Assembly: GCF_025351285.1 (NCBI RefSeq)
Contig: NZ_JANXWG010000068.1
Coordinates: 1 to 64,000 of the forward strand
Length of the DNA: 64,000 nucleotides
Direction of reading: 5' to 3'
From: Novosphingobium sp.
GTDB lineage: Bacteria > Pseudomonadota > Alphaproteobacteria > Sphingomonadales > Sphingomonadaceae
Below, in pieces: positions 15,964-24,627 of this stretch. Each line of letters opens with the position of its first letter. Within the stretch, counting starts at the first letter, position 1. The notes under the pieces are model-generated. The model saw only the letters and a program-made list of their open reading frames with translations. It was not told the origin of the DNA and made no database searches. Position numbers and translations under genes: made by a program.

Positions 15964-16292
15964 GTGTGCGACCACCTCGATAAATCCGAAGCGCCCTGCT
16001 ATTTCCCTCGTGCGGTGCGCCAAGGACTTGCTCGGGTGGTTCACCACGGTCACGAGCGAGCAGTGCAAGAAATCGAAGCGCAGGCTTGGCACCGAATTCC
16101 GAGAAAAAGCCAAGCATTTCCAGCAGCCCAGCGTGCCCGAAACCGACACCCTCAATGACGATGCGCGGTCTGCGCAAGCGATAGGCCCAGAAACGCTATC
16201 GATGATGCCGGCGATCGGCAAGGCTGCGGCTGGCCGTGTCGCGCGCCTCGCGCTGCCGAACGATATCTTGGCAGTGCCCCGGCAAAGCGCCG
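15964..16292 (+). pseudogene. frameshifted remnant of a second tRNA-Thr integrase
   Basis: The first frame reads MCDHLDKSEAPCYFPRAVRQ, matching the start of the integrase at 8366 (MCTHLDKTGATYYFRRLVPV). The match then continues in another frame with GWFTTVTSEQCKKSKRRLGT and ETDTLNDDARSAQAIGPET. One frameshift near 16010 separates them. Similarity fades by about 16190, and the catalytic domain is missing. The remnant abuts the 3' end of the CHAT gene. It is the left end of an older, mostly deleted element. Confidence 0.85.
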
Positions 16293-19200
16293 CTACCGTC
16301 CGTCGCCGACCAGCGAAAACGGCGCCCAGGCTGACGGATGGGCCCAGGTCTGGCTTATGCCCTGTTGCATGACCTTGTCCGCCACTCCGTTGTCGCGAAC
16401 CGCCTTTACCGCCTGCTGAAGCGCTTCGGCCCGGTTCAGCGCCGGATTCTGCAGCACGCGCTCGATCGCGCCGACGGTGAGGCTGGGCGCCACGTCGTCT
16501 CGCACCGGCCAGTTCGACACCAGCAGATTGCGCGCGCCGGCATGGAAGAAGGCGCGCGCCAGGCCCGACAGGCCCGGCGCACCTGCGGTGCCGTCGCCGG
16601 CCGCAGTATTGCAGGCCGACAGGATGACCCAGTCCGCGCGCAACGACAATGCGGCAACCTCTGAACTGGTCAGGTAGCCGTCATCGGCCGCGCCTGGCGT
16701 TGCGGGGGGTGTGAAAACCAGCCCTGGTTCGGCCACAGTCGACAGCGATCCGCCGAGCAGGCCATGCGTTGCCAGTGAAATGATCCCCGCATCGCGCAGC
16801 AGCGGCGACGCGCGGAAGGTGGTTTCGCGATCGTTTGCACCCAGGAACAGCCGGTCGGCTGACACGCCGAGCACTTTGGCCATGGCATTGAGCTCGATCG
16901 CGGTACCCGGGATGCGCTTGAGACCGCGCAGTTCGACCGGATCGGCGAGCGGCACCGTCTCACCGGCGCGAAACCCGACCACGCCGGCCGCAAGTCCGGG
17001 CCCGCTGCGCAGTCCTCCCCGCCGCCGGCCGCCGTCGCCGCGATCGGCCATCGGCACCAACACGGCCGCGGGCGGATCGAGCACCGGATCACCGAAGCCG
17101 ACGAAGCTGCGGTTTCCGCCAGTGGCGCTGCCTTCTGGCCGGTTGCGCAGCAATGCGAGCGACTGCAGCGATGGCAACTGGGTCAAGGCGTGATCATCGC
17201 CGAACCAATGCGTCGCGCGCAGCGCCGCCGGATCATCGTCGGCGCCTTCGGGCGGTGCGGCGACGAGCATGGCGAAGGGCAGCGAGGACAGCGCGCCGCC
17301 GCCGATCACGAACAGCCGCTTGTGGCCCGCGAGCGTGGCTGCGACGGGGGCGATCACCTGCTGCCACAGCGTGTAGGCGGTCTTGCGGTCGAAGCCATTT
17401 TCGCCGCCGCCTACCTCTCCGGTCCAAGTGGCGATTTCGACATCACTGGCCGTCACGTTGGCGCTGGCGAACCACAGCAACCGGCGCGTGGCCTGCGCTA
17501 TCTGGTTGCGGTTCCAGTCGGATCGCTGCCAGGTCAGCGCGGTCCTGGTCAGCGCGAACAAGTGCGTGCCGAATTCACCAGGCTCGACGATCAGCACCGC
17601 CTCGTCCTCATCGAGCGTGGCCTGCGCCTGTGCCAGCGCCAGCGGATCCTGGCGGACGAGAGCAAAATAGCCGGGCGCGTCGTTGCGCAAGGCCACGTCG
17701 ATGGCCGCGAACCGCGCCAGGATCGCCTGCTTGGCCGCATCGGCATCGCTGCGCGCCAGGCCGGCGGCGGCATCGGTGCCCGACGCGGCTTCGGCATATC
17801 GACGATCGGCGGCCAGGAACCGCCCGACCAGATCCTCGCGCTCGCGCGCCAGTTCGCCAAGCGCCGGCTTTCCCGCAGCGGCCAAGCGCCGGCCGGCTGC
17901 GAGCGCCACCGCCTGGCTGGCGGAAGTTGCCAGCGCGCGTTGCACGGCGGCAAAGGCCGCCTGCGGATCATGCTCGGCACCTTTGGCCGCCCACCGTGCA
18001 TCGAGTTCGAGCGCGAACAGATCGACGCGCGAGATCGCCCCGGTTGCCGCGGCGAGCCGGCCCGGCAGCGGCAGGCTTTCCGAAACCGGGTTGGCAAGCG
18101 CCGCGGTCGTCAGCGGTCGCAATGCGTCGAGCGCAGTAGCCGCGACGGGCGCATCGGCGAGCCTTGCGCGCGTTTGCAGCACCGCCGCGGCGTTGGTCAC
18201 GAGCGGATCGATACCGCGCATCCTGGCCAGGATCGCGGTGGCGGCATCGGCTTCCACGCGGGCCTGCGCGCCCTTGCCCGTCGCCAGCAGCGCCTGGCCG
18301 AGCAGGATGTGCGCGTTGGGGTAATCCCAACTCGCGGTCATCGGGTCCTTGTAGGTCGCGATCGTCGCCAGCACCGCGCGGGCATCGCGCGCGGCATCGT
18401 CGGGCTTGCCCAGCGACAGCAGTATCCGCGCGCGCTCCAACAGCACGGGCTTCATGTCGGGTGCCAGCGTGGGGATGTTGCCGACTTGCCCGTTCGCATA
18501 CATTTCCCTGGAATGCTGCGCTTGTGAAGCGGCCAGCAACCGGACCCGCTCGATTACCTCGATCCGGCGCGTGGCCCATTCCACGCCCTCGCGGCCGTGA
18601 CCGCTTTCGCCAAGCGCCGCGATATAGCTGTCGAAGGTATCCTGGGTGTTCGCATCGGTCTCGCCGGCGATGCGAACCAGTTTGGCAAGCTGCGCGCGCG
18701 CTTCATCGCTGCGCCCGGATAGGCGCAAAAGGTCGGCCAGGAATACCAGTTGGCGCACCACGTCGTCGCTGTGCGCACCCAGCGTTGCGCGGTTGATCTC
18801 GATCGCCCGCTGCAAGACCGGAATGCCCTCGTCGGGCCGCCCCGCCTCGAGCAGGAACACCGCCTTCATGTCGAGCTGGCTGGCGTAGAAATGCGTGTTC
18901 GGGCCCGGATAGCCTTCGAGGATGCGCAGCGCCTGTTCGACCAGCACGAGGTTATCCGCCGGCCCGCGTCGATCGGCATAATAGCGATCCTCGATCGCCC
19001 TGGCGCGGGCGAGAATGGCCGGCGCGCGCGCGATGCGGTCGCGCAGCATCGTGGCATCCTTCGCCTGCCCGGCCTTTTCGAGCCGATCCGCCAGCGCGGT
19101 CAGGGCGTCGCGATTGACAATCGTGTCGACATCGAACTGCGCCAGCGAAAGGTCCCCCGATCGCCTTGCCAGCGCAATCGCCACGGCGCTTTCGCCCAGC

Positions 19201-20264
19201 GCTTCACGGTGGCGCGCCGCCGCTTCGAGATCGTGGCCGAGCAGGTTCGTTGCACCCAATTGCTCCTCCAGCGGGCGGATCAGATCGAACGCGCGGATGC
19301 CCTGGGCCGGTTCGGCATAAGTGGCTTGCAGGCGCACCTGTTCGATGAAGCCCTTGACCTCGGGCCCGGCCAGCAACGCCAGGCCTTGCGCGGGTGCGGC
19401 CCCATCGGCAACGAGCGGGATGTAATCGAACACGCCATGCGCGCCGTCCGCCGGTTGGGCCTCGATGATGGCACTTGCCGCCTTGCGCATCGCGGGATTC
19501 GCATTTTCGACATCCTGCCAGTTGGTGCCGAGATAGCCGGCCCGGGCGCGCGTCAGGGCGATGCGCAACGCCAGTGGGCGATCGCCGCCCGCATCGATTG
19601 CCGCGGCCTGGGCGGCGGCATCGAACGCCTGGCCATAGCGCAGCGTCATCGTCGCGATCGCGGTCTGGTTCGCGAGCGCCGCCAGGCGCGCGGCCGATGC
19701 ATCGGGCAAGGCGGCAATGGCGCCGTCGAGCACCGTGGCGGCCTCATCAAGCCGATCGGCCTGCCACAGCGCAATGGCAAGGTTTGCCCGCGTCAGCGCT
19801 GCGGCTTTCGCGAGGCCCAGCCCGTCCTGCCGATCGGACACGCGTTGCAGAACCGAGACTGCCTGATCCGCCTTGCCGCTGCGCAGGGTGGCCAGCGCGA
19901 GGTTGCCCTCAACGATCAACTTGTCGGCTTCGGACAGCCCTGCAATGGCAAGCGCCGCCCGCCCATCGGCAGCCGCTTCGGCCAGCCGCCCACAGGCTGT
20001 CTCGATGATCACGGCTTCGTTGAGCAGCCGAGCCATCGCGCTCCCGATCTGGTTGCTGCCCGCCTTTTCGCGCGACAGGGCGTCGCACGCCCGATCGATG
20101 AGGCCGGCCCGGTAAAGCGCGACATGGCCTTGTCCGGTAGTGGAAGTGGTGGACTCTGCCCCGGTGGCATCGGGCCCGGCCACGGCCGCCTGCGGCATCG
20201 CGGCACACAGAACCAGCACAATCATCGCTGTGCGGCGAACGTCACGCTTCCGATCAAGCCTCAC
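16293..20264 (-). CDS. exported TPR-CHAT domain protein
   Basis: The 1323-aa protein has a signal peptide (RLDRKRDVRR, then MIVLVLCAAMPQAAVAG), about 800 residues of Ala-rich helical repeats consistent with TPRs, and a C-terminal CHAT caspase-like domain. The putative dyad is His in SLATHGLLGG (about residue 1165) and Cys in ILSACNTAAGDG (about 1215), followed by LARAFFHAGARNLLVSNWPV, a strong CHAT signature. I chose the GTG at 20264 with AAGGGA upstream; the frame extends further but without signal character. It is on the T6SS strand, 235 bp after the 196-aa gene. CHAT proteases often cut partner proteins; no partner is evident. Its periplasmic location is inferred. Confidence 0.85.
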   Translation of the reverse strand: MRLDRKRDVRRTAMIVLVLCAAMPQAAVAGPDATGAESTTSTTGQGHVALYRAGLIDRACDALSREKAGSNQIGSAMARLLNEAVIIETACGRLAEAAADGRAALAIAGLSEADKLIVEGNLALATLRSGKADQAVSVLQRVSDRQDGLGLAKAAALTRANLAIALWQADRLDEAATVLDGAIAALPDASAARLAALANQTAIATMTLRYGQAFDAAAQAAAIDAGGDRPLALRIALTRARAGYLGTNWQDVENANPAMRKAASAIIEAQPADGAHGVFDYIPLVADGAAPAQGLALLAGPEVKGFIEQVRLQATYAEPAQGIRAFDLIRPLEEQLGATNLLGHDLEAAARHREALGESAVAIALARRSGDLSLAQFDVDTIVNRDALTALADRLEKAGQAKDATMLRDRIARAPAILARARAIEDRYYADRRGPADNLVLVEQALRILEGYPGPNTHFYASQLDMKAVFLLEAGRPDEGIPVLQRAIEINRATLGAHSDDVVRQLVFLADLLRLSGRSDEARAQLAKLVRIAGETDANTQDTFDSYIAALGESGHGREGVEWATRRIEVIERVRLLAASQAQHSREMYANGQVGNIPTLAPDMKPVLLERARILLSLGKPDDAARDARAVLATIATYKDPMTASWDYPNAHILLGQALLATGKGAQARVEADAATAILARMRGIDPLVTNAAAVLQTRARLADAPVAATALDALRPLTTAALANPVSESLPLPGRLAAATGAISRVDLFALELDARWAAKGAEHDPQAAFAAVQRALATSASQAVALAAGRRLAAAGKPALGELAREREDLVGRFLAADRRYAEAASGTDAAAGLARSDADAAKQAILARFAAIDVALRNDAPGYFALVRQDPLALAQAQATLDEDEAVLIVEPGEFGTHLFALTRTALTWQRSDWNRNQIAQATRRLLWFASANVTASDVEIATWTGEVGGGENGFDRKTAYTLWQQVIAPVAATLAGHKRLFVIGGGALSSLPFAMLVAAPPEGADDDPAALRATHWFGDDHALTQLPSLQSLALLRNRPEGSATGGNRSFVGFGDPVLDPPAAVLVPMADRGDGGRRRGGLRSGPGLAAGVVGFRAGETVPLADPVELRGLKRIPGTAIELNAMAKVLGVSADRLFLGANDRETTFRASPLLRDAGIISLATHGLLGGSLSTVAEPGLVFTPPATPGAADDGYLTSSEVAALSLRADWVILSACNTAAGDGTAGAPGLSGLARAFFHAGARNLLVSNWPVRDDVAPSLTVGAIERVLQNPALNRAEALQQAVKAVRDNGVADKVMQQGISQTWAHPSAWAPFSLVGDGR

Positions 20265-20499
20265 ATCAGTCCCTTTTGTCGTTTGCGCAACAAAGCGACC
20301 TAAGCACCAATCACATCGGTACTTCAAATGGTTGCAGAGCCTGGACACCTTGTCGGGACAGAAAGATGCGATGGCCGACGCGACCATCCTCACACCCGAT
20401 GCAGCGATATCGGATCACCTGGTGGATGGATTTCTACATTCGTTCCGGCGCTTGCCCGCAAGGGGTGCAAATATCAGGATCGAACCACCGCCAGATCGG

Positions 20500-21090
20500 T
20501 CATGGCCGGGCGGCGTTGGTGATGTCGTGCGGCAAGTTGCCCTGGTGGCCGATGCCGTTGCCCCAAGTATCGCCCATGCTGATCACCTGGCGCCGATCGC
20601 TCCATTGCATGCCGTTTTTGCTGAAACCCGGGATATAGACCTGCAGGATCTCTTGCGAAGCGAAGGCGATCGACATTTGCCCGCTGAACAAATCGGCCGC
20701 GATCACGCTTTTGCCGAGGCCATACCATACGGTCAGGTCCACGGTGGTGACGATCGACGCGAACATCGAACAATCGCCGCCCCAGCCGGGGTGGACGGCA
20801 AACGCCGCGCGGGCCGATTCGGCCTGTTCGTGCGGAGCGCAGGCGGCTGCCCAGGTTACCCGGTTGAAATCGTCGCAGGTTGCCCACCATGGGCTGGCGA
20901 AGACCGAATCCGGATCGGCTACGTCGAATGTCTTGCTCTCCCTGTTGAATTTGAATCGATGGCCGGCGCGGTAAAGGCTGGTGCCGGCGGTAGTCAGCGA
21001 AATCGACGGGTTGTCGATTCCGGAGACCAGCTTTTCGTCGTCGTCGGTGACGAAAAGCTTGTTCGCCGTCCAGGAATGGGGAGTTTCCAC
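20500..21090 (-). CDS. hypothetical T6SS-linked protein, 196 aa
   Basis: I recognise no domain. The protein has no signal peptide and no membrane helix. It is rich in aromatic residues and beta-type sequence (for example TVWYGLGKSVIAADLF, GWGGDCSMFASI, QEILQVYIPGF), suggesting a compact globular fold. Start GTG at 21090 is preceded by AGGAG at 8 nt. It lies 83 bp after tssM on the same strand, a common place for T6SS effectors, immunity or accessory proteins. That placement is the only functional hint. Confidence 0.65.
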   Translation of the reverse strand: METPHSWTANKLFVTDDDEKLVSGIDNPSISLTTAGTSLYRAGHRFKFNRESKTFDVADPDSVFASPWWATCDDFNRVTWAAACAPHEQAESARAAFAVHPGWGGDCSMFASIVTTVDLTVWYGLGKSVIAADLFSGQMSIAFASQEILQVYIPGFSKNGMQWSDRRQVISMGDTWGNGIGHQGNLPHDITNAARP

Positions 21091-21173
21091 GATGCCTTCT
21101 CCTGTTTTCCCGCGCCTGCCTCGCAAGCAATTCCAAGGTCATGCGTGCGGGGTGTACTTCATGGACATTTTTC

Positions 21174-24100
21174 TCACGCCGCCCCTGTCGTCTTGCCCGG
21201 CGCCGAGGGTGAACTGGGGCAGGCGACTTTCACGAACGGATCGAGCACGAACGGGTTGCTGCCGGCAAAGGTGCGAATGCGGAAATCGAAGCGTGCCCCG
21301 CCCTGGGTCAGACTGCCCTCGCCGATCACCGAACTGGCCCCGGGGCGGATCGCGGCCACTTTGGCCAGGCGAAACACCGCCCAGGAACCGGCCCAGGTCC
21401 GCACTTGCGCCGCGCCGCCGGTGGCGACCGGGGTAAACTTCACCGAAGCGCCACCCGACCCTGGCCAGTTGAACGTGGCCGGGATCGGTGATTTGCCGTC
21501 GAAAGTCATCGACTGGCCGTCGATCTCGAGCGTAACCGATCCGGCGCCGGACAGCGCCACTGGTTCGATCTGGTATGACAGCCGCGCCGAATTGGGATCG
21601 CTGGCGAAAAAGGTGTGGGTGATGGTATCGGCGGCCTGCAAGGCGCGGACATTGGCTTCGGTCAGCCCCACATCGGCAGCGTTGGGCTTGGCTGCCCAGA
21701 ACGGCCCGGCGCGGTCGATATAGCCGCCGACTTCATCCGTGACGAACTTGGCAAACCGGCCTTGAGTTGAAAAAAAAACTGTGAAATCGGCAATGGCCAG
21801 GTCTGTCGCGGTGCCCGGCTGGACCGGGAACGCGCGCATCAGCGTCTGCCCGCAGGCATCGCCGAAACTGGCGCTGAGCGCGGCGCCCATCTGCGCGATC
21901 CGCGCCCCTCCCAGCGAGACGTTGGCATCGCTTGCAACAGATTTGGCCCACACCCCCGCCGGCAGCGGCAGGCTGCTACCGGACTGGTCAAGGCTCTGGA
22001 TCAACGCCTTGGCTTCGGTGCTCTGCTGCGATCCCGCATCGCCGCCACCGCCGGGCATCACCGAGATCAGGTTCAGCTTTTCAGCCAGTTGGTTCATCGT
22101 TTGCAGCAGTCCATCGGCCGGGCTGCCATCGCCGGTGCCGATGAACGAGCGCAGCGGCAGGAAGGCCGTCACCGCTTCCGAGCGCCCACCCGCAGGCCCG
22201 GGCACCAGGCCGGCCCGGTTCATCACCTGGCCGGCGAGGCCGGTTGGCGCGCGGATCGGTTCGCCAAGCGCCGTCATGTCGGTGGCCTTGGCGATCGCCT
22301 TCAGGAGCGGCTTGATCGGCGATAACGGGCCAGCGCCATTGCGCAGGCGCTGGACGTTATCGGAAAGCGATGCCACGGGCTTGAGTTGAATCGAAGCCAG
22401 ATAACCCTGCCATCTAGTGACAAATTCACCGAAGTAGAGCTGTTCCAGCCCCCCCTTCAAGGCGATCAGTTCGGTTGCGGACATCTGCGGCGTGCCGGCG
22501 TCGCCCACCACCCACTTTTCTTCCTCGAGCAATTGCGCGCCTTTCGCCACGATCGGCACGAACAGCTTGTCATAGCCGTTGCGCGTGAACAGCGCAGGCA
22601 CGCCGGCGCCCGGCGCGAATGCCCCGGTGGCGGCAAAGAACAGGTCGGGTTGCGGGCCGGCGTTCTCGCGCGCGGTCCACATGCCCGAACCCGATGCCAT
22701 CGCCCTGGACTTGAGCCGCCCATAGACGCGCACCGCTGCCGGCTGGGTGCGGATCACGGCGCGCGCGGATTCCACGCGTTGATCATCGATCGCGATCGGC
22801 TTGAACGCGCCATCGAACAAGGCGGTGGTGTGCCTGGCCAAGTCGGCCGCCTGCACTTCCGAACCCGCGCCACCGCGAGCGACCCACGCCGATTGCACCC
22901 AGGCGACCACCTGTTCGCCCTGGCTCGGCCCGCGTCCGCCCAGGATCAGATACGACTTCAGGTCGTCGTAAAGCGCGGTCGGCGCGCCAGTGTTGGCTGC
23001 CAGTTGCTTTTCGGCAAGATCGGCGAGCAGCGGGGTCAGCCGCATCTGCAAGTCTCGGCCGTAGATGCCCTTGATATCGCCCGCCAACCTGCCGCCCTGC
23101 CCAAGCCCCAGCACGAAGCTGGGGGCGTTGCGCATGTCGTTCTCTGCCTTGCCGAGCGCGCCCAGCGCGGCAAGATCCTGGTCGAGCCCGCTGATCTGGT
23201 GCGTGATATCGCTGTATTCGGCGGTGGTCCTGTCGACTTTGTCGATCAGTTCGGCATTGCGGAAATAGCCCCAGGTCCAGACTGACAACAGCAGGACAAA
23301 GGCCCCTGCTGCCGCGGCGCAGGACACCATGTAGCGTTGTCGGGTGCGCTTTTCCGCAGCGGGACTGCGGCCCGCCATGCCCTGTTCGGGGATGACCAGA
23401 TCGGAAAAGAACCGCTTGAGAAAGTAGCTGCGGCCCTGCCCCACGCCGAACGCCGAGGCGCTGGCGGGAGCGCCGGCGCTGAGCAGGATGCGGTCGACCG
23501 GGTTGCCGGTCTGGATCGCCGAGGCAAGGTACACGCCGCGCAATCGTGCCGGAAGGTCGAACCGGCTCTTCTGGCCCAACGCGGTGATCAGCGCGGCGAT
23601 CGGCGCGCGCAGCGATGCCAGTTGCGCCGGGAACGCGGCGACTTGCGCGCGCAAGTGCATCTGCGATTCGCCCTGCATGCGATCGACCACGCGCGACGAA
23701 ATGCTTGTTACAAGCGCATCGAAACCGCTCAGCACCGCATTTGCATCGGGGTCGGTGCCGGGAACCGTGACGCCCAGCACCTGATCGGATTCACTGTCGG
23801 TGGCGCGGGCGAAGTATTCGCGGAAACCGGCGAGCAGGTCTGCCTTGGTCAGCAGCAGGTAGACCGGCAAGTCCTGCCCGAGCGTGCCACCGATCTCAGC
23901 CAGCCGCGCGCGCACGTTTTCGGCGTGGCTGGCCATCAGGCGCGGGTCGGCCAGGTCAGTCGCTGGAATGGCGACGACGATGCCGTTGAGCGGTTGCAGC
24001 GGGCGGTGGACCTTGAGCAGGTCGAGGAAGCTTTTCCAGCCTTCGCCATCGGCCTTGGCGTCGATGTCCTGCGTGACGTAGCGGCCCGCGGTGTCGATCA

Positions 24101-24614
24101 GCACCGCCTCGTCGGTGAACCACCAATCGCAGTTGGGCGTGATCGGCTGGCCCCGCAGCGCGCGGTATTCGCCGGCGACCGCGGTGGGGAAATTGAGCCC
24201 GCAATTGAGCAGAGCGGTGGTCTTGCCCGCGCCCGAAGGCCCGATGATCACGTACCACGGCAATTGGTACGCATAAGCCTGACGGGTGCCCAGCTTGGTG
24301 GCCTTGAGCATGCCCAGCGCCTGGTCGAGCTTTTCGGCCACTTCGCTGCGTTCGGCCGCCAGGGCATCGGGCTTGAGCGCGTCCATCAGCGCTTCGTTCT
24401 GCGCCCGGTCGCGACGGCGGGCGAGCAAGGCCAGTACGCCGACCACAACCAGCGGCAGCAGCGCGCACAACAGCGTCACCGGCCACCACGCTAACGGCCG
24501 CCAGCCGCCGACCGCGATCAACGGGCCGACGAACCAGATGAACACGCCCAGCGCCAGCGCGCCGACGATGCGCCAGAACCAGCGGTTGCGCAGCAGATCC
24601 TTGACCGAACTCAT
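21174..24614 (-). CDS. tssM: T6SS membrane complex protein TssM (IcmF/VasK)
   Basis: The 1146-aa inner-membrane ATP-binding protein has membrane segments at residues 14-35 and 43-65, a third near 435-455 before a large periplasmic part, and a Walker A motif GPSGAGKTT at 125-133 with DTAGRYV as Walker B. IcmF-type blocks (GVYLASAIQTGNPVD, FLKRFFSDLVIPEQG) confirm the family. It forms the trans-envelope channel with TssL. TssJ, its usual outer-membrane partner, is not found nearby. It follows tssL by 13 bp. Length and domain order are normal. Confidence 0.95.
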   Translation of the reverse strand: MSSVKDLLRNRWFWRIVGALALGVFIWFVGPLIAVGGWRPLAWWPVTLLCALLPLVVVGVLALLARRRDRAQNEALMDALKPDALAAERSEVAEKLDQALGMLKATKLGTRQAYAYQLPWYVIIGPSGAGKTTALLNCGLNFPTAVAGEYRALRGQPITPNCDWWFTDEAVLIDTAGRYVTQDIDAKADGEGWKSFLDLLKVHRPLQPLNGIVVAIPATDLADPRLMASHAENVRARLAEIGGTLGQDLPVYLLLTKADLLAGFREYFARATDSESDQVLGVTVPGTDPDANAVLSGFDALVTSISSRVVDRMQGESQMHLRAQVAAFPAQLASLRAPIAALITALGQKSRFDLPARLRGVYLASAIQTGNPVDRILLSAGAPASASAFGVGQGRSYFLKRFFSDLVIPEQGMAGRSPAAEKRTRQRYMVSCAAAAGAFVLLLSVWTWGYFRNAELIDKVDRTTAEYSDITHQISGLDQDLAALGALGKAENDMRNAPSFVLGLGQGGRLAGDIKGIYGRDLQMRLTPLLADLAEKQLAANTGAPTALYDDLKSYLILGGRGPSQGEQVVAWVQSAWVARGGAGSEVQAADLARHTTALFDGAFKPIAIDDQRVESARAVIRTQPAAVRVYGRLKSRAMASGSGMWTARENAGPQPDLFFAATGAFAPGAGVPALFTRNGYDKLFVPIVAKGAQLLEEEKWVVGDAGTPQMSATELIALKGGLEQLYFGEFVTRWQGYLASIQLKPVASLSDNVQRLRNGAGPLSPIKPLLKAIAKATDMTALGEPIRAPTGLAGQVMNRAGLVPGPAGGRSEAVTAFLPLRSFIGTGDGSPADGLLQTMNQLAEKLNLISVMPGGGGDAGSQQSTEAKALIQSLDQSGSSLPLPAGVWAKSVASDANVSLGGARIAQMGAALSASFGDACGQTLMRAFPVQPGTATDLAIADFTVFFSTQGRFAKFVTDEVGGYIDRAGPFWAAKPNAADVGLTEANVRALQAADTITHTFFASDPNSARLSYQIEPVALSGAGSVTLEIDGQSMTFDGKSPIPATFNWPGSGGASVKFTPVATGGAAQVRTWAGSWAVFRLAKVAAIRPGASSVIGEGSLTQGGARFDFRIRTFAGSNPFVLDPFVKVACPSSPSAPGKTTGAA

Positions 24615-24627
24615 TGCAAGCCCCCTG

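Noticed and set aside
17153-18527. Long plus-strand frames inside the CHAT gene
   Set aside because: Arg-rich shadow sequence opposite a gene with clear signal peptide, repeats and CHAT signature.
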